Assembly (NCBI GenBank): GCA_029204225.1
Contig: CM055106.1
Span: 45,481,180-45,545,179 of the forward strand
DNA length: 64,000 nt
DNA from: Diphasiastrum complanatum
Taxonomy: Eukaryota; Streptophyta; Lycopodiopsida; Lycopodiales; Lycopodiaceae
Direction: 5' to 3'
Part shown: piece by piece, positions 51,230-58,641 of the stretch
How positions within the stretch are numbered: the first letter of the stretch is position 1
Layout: every line of letters begins with the position of its first letter
Made by a program: the position numbers and the translations under genes
Notes under the pieces: generated by a model
Told to the model about the DNA's origin: nothing
Seen by the model: the letters and a program-made list of their open reading frames with translations, nothing else
Databases searched by the model: none

Positions 51230-54200
51230 TTAATGTCTACCCTAAGGTATATAGGACTAAGAAAAGGTGCATGTCAAGTGTGCACATATAGGAGCTTAAA
51301 GCTCGACTAGATAAAAGAAACAATAGCTGCTTGCACAGTCAAAGCCCATTACCCTGGTATAATAAGTGTCCCTCAGCTTGGAGAAAGTGGTGAATATATA
51401 GTATTTTGTGAAACTATAGCTGAATGTGCCGCGGACCTTTGTCTCCGAGTGGACTGCCGGTGTCTCCTCATCTGCCGTGGAGCTATAGACTGGTTTATGA
51501 ACTGGCTGTCGCTCAGGGCATCAACACTGTCTCTGCCATCTGTGTCTAGAGGCACCTAGAATCTCAGCCTCTCCATCAAAGTCAGTCAAGGCTACATCAT
51601 GTCTCTGTCTCCGGGAGGATAGGCATTCCCTAATGCTCAACTGTGTCAGGGGGGGTACAATCATGTCCAGTCTCATCATCCGCAAGTTTGACATCTCCCG
51701 AATCATCAATGGAACACATCCGGGGTCCTCATATGATATTAAGGTAGAAAGTGTGACTGGCTGCTCTGTGAACAAGCAGTAAGATCTCCCTTGTATCTCA
51801 TAATAAGCTGGACATCCAAGGAGAAAATGTGACTCATCCTCTACCTCATGTGTGTCACACATACCACAGAACCGGACCTCCTGCGGAGTGCCACTATATC
51901 TGCCAGTCTCAATGGCTCGCTAATGTGACAAAACCCAAAACCGACCCGTCACTATCCGCAATTTGTGTGAGATACTCTCCAATAGGTATCCAGGTACTAT
52001 AGGACATCCAACTAGATCTAGAGATAGAAAATGTGTGCAATAAAACTCACTCCTGGTCCCCAGTGGACCTTGCCAAGTGCTCTGGAGATATGCTTTGTAT
52101 AGGTGCCCCCAGATCTACTGATGAGTACTAGTAGGTAGGTTGGTAATATGAATAACCACTGTAGAGAGGAGACCTTGTGAATACCATGAGAAGTGTTCGT
52201 TTGAATGTAAGATGATGACAAAGCTGCTACCACAGTGTGTGTCGCCGACCTATAAGTCCCCCGCTCGCTGTAAGAATGTGACAATGTGAAACAAGGCCTC
52301 AATCTGAATGGGGGGACAACAAACTCCGCCATTATAATCTGATGTGGTACAAAAGGCTTAACTCGTATCATCTGAGAGAGCATATGACTCTGGAGTCGTG
52401 AAATGTGTGCCCAAGTAGTGACTGTCAGGCCAGTGCTCCATGCTTCCGTTGCATACATGGTTGCGAGGACAACCATAGTGGAGACGACACTTACTGGTCG
52501 CATCGTGGGTGTGTGAATTGAAAGACAGTCTCTCTAGATCTACCATAGGCATAGCCCTTTCGTAACCGGGAAACAGTTGCTTGTTGTCTCATCCTGAAAG
52601 TAGGACTAGAGAATACAACCCCCAAATATGTATAGGAGTCAACCACCTCAAGTGGGTGACCATCCTTGTAATGACCACTCGGGAAAACTTCTAAGATGAG
52701 GATAGGAAAACACAATAGGAGACACATAGGAGCAAAACCTCCCAACCGAACCTAGATCAATCTTGGATCTAGCCCCCAAGCCATGCCATGTGAAAGCTAG
52801 AGGAGAAGAGAGCAACTGGTAACCTAAACCCAAGTTGTCGACGAGAGAATCCTACCTCAATATATAGAGAGTAGATTCCTGTGCATGAACCCATGCAATT
52901 CCCATGCAGGTCAACTATAAATAGGTCACATCTCTTCATGCAGTCCTCCTGCCTTTATCCGTCACACATACATGCACTACTCCATATGTCTCAAGTAGAG
53001 TGTCTGGGTCCTCTCAAGGTTATTAGTCACAAACATGCCTCGACATGAAATTAAACCTCGGCGTGGCTAACAAACTCGAATACCGAAGGGCCGGTCTACC
53101 ATATTAGGACTATTCCATGTCCGTAGCTGAATATGGCCGTAACATTCTTCCTCCCTTAAACGGGTTTTGTCCTCAGAACGGGAAAAAGAAGACATGAAAT
53201 TATTCCTTAAGCTCTCAACTTTTACCCAGGAATTATTATCCTCAGTCTGATCTTTCCATCTGAATAAGTACTCAGAGATGAAATAATTCTTCAATTGCTT
53301 GCCTCTATACAGGAGTAATAATTCAAAATTCAAAGATACACTAAGCTATAAATCTTCCAAACGGATCGATCTTTTCCAAATAAAAGTTCATCACCTTCAT
53401 GTAATCCCAATTACATGAACCACTGGGTCTGAGATCAAGTCCAAAAGCTAAAGAAAATTCATTTTTTCTGATAGTCCAAATTCTATCCACAATTTCTTGT
53501 AGATAATGTGTTTCTTGGTACAAGTATTTTTAGAATTTTCAAATATTCTAAAATACAACAATTCAATCCATCAAAATCTCTAGAAGATCCATCAACTTTG
53601 AGACAATTATGACTCAATCCATAGTATTGTAGTTACTCTAATGAGTTAACAGCCCCATTTCTAGCATCACATGCAAGAAATTAGTAATCCATCTGAATCT
53701 CAATAGATTTAACTGTCTCCTATAAATCTGGAGATTTAGATTGACCTTCGTACACAAGCACTTATAGACTAAAATCTGTAGCAGAATACCATCAACCAAG
53801 GTAAGCAAAATCTCCTCATAAGCAGAAACAAACTTAACGAGAAATGCCTGTGAAATCCATAGGACTCAATAAAATACTGGAGTAAAGAGATTTACACTTC
53901 CAAAGTGCTAATCTGAAATTTCAACTCAATTAGAACTGGGAATTACTCAGCATACCTAAGAGTCAACACATTTCCTGATTATCCTTTGATTAAGTATCCA
54001 TTTATGATCCATCAATCACAAATAATTAGATTCTTATGATTTGTCAACTGTGAGATCCATAGGACTCAATAACATACTGGAGTAAAGAGATTTACATTTC
54101 CAAAGTGCTAATCTGAAATTTCAACTCAATTAGAACTGGGAATTACTCAGCATACCTAAGAATCAACACATTTCCTAGTTATCCTTTGATTAAGAATCCA

Positions 54201-57200
54201 TTTATGATCCATCAATCACAAATAATTAGATTCTTATGATTCGTCAATTATAATTCTCTGGAATCTCAAAACATACTTATTTGCTTTTTAATACACAATT
54301 TAGGAAATATATGAGAATCATTCCAAAATCTTTTTCACTAGAAAAATACTGAATTTGAAGAATATTCCTCAAATTGGATTCTTTAACGAAAATGTGAGTT
54401 ATCAATTCCAAACCATTAGGTAGTCAAAGACAAATCATACCAAAATGATATCAATAACCATCTTCATCCACCAAGAACTTTAGATTACAGTCTAGAACTA
54501 AATCTAGATATCCAAAGTTCTGCTGAATTTCCAGAAAATTCAGTTGTCATTCTTGGAATCATTATGATTCGTTATCCGATTGAGCGCTCTGGGGATACAA
54601 TCACTAATGAATTGAATTTATTTCTCAACTGAGAAATACTCATCCACGAAATTCGTATATTGGTCAAACGGGCAAGAGTGATCCATAGTCCTATTGGAAT
54701 AGGTGCAAGAAAGTTTACAAAAGGGAGACTTCATAATTTGAAAGCAGTTTTGGCAGATTTGAGCTCAATGGTACAACTGGGGACCAAAGGTACTTGACAA
54801 CTTTTAGCTTGGCAGTGGGAATAGGAATATCAGAAGAAACACAATAACGTCCTCTTTTTCAAAACCTTTCTGCATCTTCAAGACTATCAGCATAGCTAGA
54901 GAGGTTGATAAAAATATTTTCCACAGTATTCAAAGGGTCCTTCTTTTGAATAAATTCCATATATATCTTAATCCAATCCAAGGTACTCATAAGATCAACA
55001 AGACAAAAAATTCTGTTCTCAGGACCACTAGCATCACATGTAGCTTTATCAGTAGAAATGAATAAGATTATGGACATTGTCATCTTTCTTCATATAGCAA
55101 ATGATAGTTTGTATAAAAGGGTTAGGAGGAGGAAGGGGTTCCCCATAACCAAGGTTGACTGCGTCAAGAACCATCCTGAGGACTAAAACATCAAAACAGA
55201 CCTAAGTTAGCCATAAAATCGGAATAAAGGTAAAGATTTGCTACGACCCCGACCAAAAGGTAGTCGATTTTACATCTAAAAAGATGTAGAGAGAAGTAAA
55301 ACATTTTACAGAGTCCCTCTTGACAAGTCAAGACCAAATCCTTTGAACCCTTTTATTTTATAGTATAACAAGTTATAACAAGTTGTATGAAGTCTTACAG
55401 AGGGTACCATAAAGCGAAGCAAGTTATAGGATACTGTTATGTACCCATAAGGGTACGCAATAGGAAACCTGAGGTGACGGTCTCAATAATGGGACAGAAT
55501 GCTGATCTGGAGCTATAGGTCTTTTGGGTGCCACATGTCAATGTCTCATTGGCGCGCGGTAACTCATTGTTGTGGACTCGCATCAGTGTGCACAGCTGCC
55601 GCGTGTCGTTGGTCATGCGTGACTCCTGTGGAGGGGGATGACCCACCTGGACTATGTATATAGAGGTGGCCCTCCATGAGCTTGGCATTCATTCTCTCCT
55701 AGAGAATGAAGAGCTCTTCCACTGATGGTCAGGTCAGGACGAGTATCTAGGCCTCAGGATGTAGGTAGGCGAGGTTCGAGGGTAAGGCATGGTGGTATGG
55801 GACACCATGGCTTACATGAGATCCGAGCTTGCTTGATGGTGGTCTGTAGCTCCAGTGCACGAGGGTGAGGTGGTAGTACCTTTATGGTTGGGTGGTAACG
55901 TAGCGTTCGTCACCTGTTTGTGCTTTAGCAATGACCGGCACGACGATGGGGAATCTAATAGATACTCAGATGTTACCTGCCACAATCCCACAACACAAAA
56001 CTGCACGAGTTAGTATAGTGGGGAAGACATGTGTCATAGCTGAGCATTAGTTGTTATCCATGTCCAAAACCATTCACTACTTAACAACATAAATCCAATT
56101 GATTCGTCCAATCTTTCCAACCAAAATCTTTTTACTAGCAATACGTTCTGCCCTAAGTATAAAACCGTATCGGGGCAGAAGCCATACTAATCAATGGCAC
56201 AAGAACCGTATGAATTTCCAAGAATGACTTAACATATGTATGAAGCTATCATTGTTGATCTTTTTGCTCACACTTCCCTTTTGCAAGATGAGGCTCAAGC
56301 ACTTATGGCAACTATCTGCTCATAGGTGTCCATGGAACTTCAGCCTGCAAGGCTACCTACATAAACTTTATCGCATTAAAGTTTTCTCCTTGTATATGTT
56401 GTGTTCAGATTGAGGGTAATATTTTTCTCATCAAGTGATACTTATGGACTCATAATACATTTAGGACTTTATACAATGCTTTTAAGGCTTTATTGACATT
56501 GTAAGTCTTGGAGCCAACTATTTGATTCATAGGAAAATATTATATATATATTGAAAGAGTATTTGGTGCTTTTTGAGGTGTGCAAAATTTTGGAGGAAAA
56601 CTCATCTTTTGAATCATGGATTTAGCCCTAAATAAGAAGCAAAGCCATTCATTGACTCACTCATTATTTTATGATTCTTGAGTTCCTAGTTGGAGACTCT
56701 TACTCTTCCTTTTAGTATTCTTAGTTGGAGGATGCTCTTTCCTTCATCTTTTATGGTCTATTGTTCTTATGTGATGCTATATCCATGAGGGAGATCATAA
56801 CTCACGTTTGTTATTGAAAGCTCAAGGATCGTCTAAAGTTCTCCATGTAAAGTAGTTGTCTAGGAATAATTCTAGGGTTGGATTCTATTGGAGCTAGTTA
56901 AGAGACTATAGATTACTATAACAATAAGGTGATCAATTGCTGAAAAGAGACAAGAATATCTCGATTTCTTTGTAGAAGTGCTGTAAATCATCAGAAAGCT
57001 TAATTATATGGATCTTGACATGTGTAAGACCTCAAAAGGGCTTAAAAGTGGATCTTAAAGGTAGTGGGAAAGCACAAAGTGCACTTTGAATTTAAATAGA
57101 AAGCATCATGAAAATGATGGAGTATATCATTTGCTTTGATACCAAATCATGAGCTACATTTTTAAAGTTTTGGTAAATCAAGCCTAAAATTGCTTTGTTA

Positions 57201-58570
57201 TCCCCTCATAGTACATAATATTTATATCTAGTTTGATCTTGAGTAGAAAGTGTCAAAGTATTTTAAAGATGAATAGCCTTTGTTTGACCTAAATCCTTGT
57301 TTTTTGGTAATCATAACACCTTGATTCAGGAGTTGTATATCGCATTAGTATCATTCATAGTGTCTATTAACAAAACCTAACCCGATTTTGAACGAGAACT
57401 GTTGACGGATCAAGTAGCCTTGTTTGACCAGAATTTTACCTGTCAAATAACCTTAGTGTTGGCTTCTCATTCAATTAAAAAGTCACTGATCATTTGTATT
57501 TTAGGTACAATTTTCTCTTTTGAGCATGGGAACGAACCAAATGACTATCAAAAGCATTTGTGACAATCTAGGAATCACACTTATTGCCTATAGTCCCCTT
57601 GGACTTGGCATGCTTACAGGAAAATACTCATACTCAACTCTTCCCAATGGGCCTCGGTTAGTAGCTTTTCTGACATTTGCAAAAGTTTTAAGCTTTCAAA
57701 ATTTAGATCCTTTCTATTGGTGTCAATTGCAATGAAAGTGTAATTTGACATACAAAATTGTGCAGTAGTTTGCTTTTTAAACAGATCATGCCTGGAATAG
57801 AGCCATTGCTTCAGTCATTAGGGCTTACATCAAGGAGAAGAAGAAAAACTATGTCACAGGTATTTTCTCCTTTTTTTGTCATTTTTTTATATTTGTGTAG
57901 TCGTTTACTTCCCTAAACATATGCATGGGTGCATTTACGTGCTTGTGTCTATGCTTATATACATGTATGTGTGCGCTTATATACATGTATGTGTGCAAGT
58001 CAGATGTATGGATATGTGCTTATTAGGAAAAGTAGCACAGTAGGATGAGTGCAACCATAAAACTTGAATCTAATATGTAGACAACTTCATGAAGAACTTA
58101 CATGTATGCTACCAAAATGAGACACCAAAGGTTGTATAACAATGGAACGTTTACTAGGGATGAATTATTTGTTCAAATGGTAAGACACATAATGATATTC
58201 TCATAACCTCCAAAGGTTGACCAAGGATGTTGCACTTGAATCTAAGACTATGCAATCTTGTAGCCCAACATATATAGATGTTGATAGCAACAATGCTTAC
58301 ATATGTGTAGACTCTATATTCCTAGCATGCTTTTCTCCCTGACCTGTTTAATCTCCTTGCAAAACTATTGAACAATCCTACAATGATTTATTAGCAATCC
58401 TTTGTATTAGAACCTTGTTTTGGTCACACATCGTTTTCCCATCTTGTACTAGATGCTCATTAGGCTGAAACTATCATAGACTAAAGCAATGTGGTTTTTG
58501 TATTTTAATCTCCAAGAAATCTAGGACACTAAGGCCGAACATTTTACGACATCATATTACAAATAAAAAT

Positions 58571-58641
<71 letters not shown>

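Noticed and set aside
55435-55995. Firm solo-LTR call in intron 5
   Set aside because: Ends look right (TGTT...AACA), but flanking bases do not form a target duplication, so it is kept only as a low-confidence candidate.
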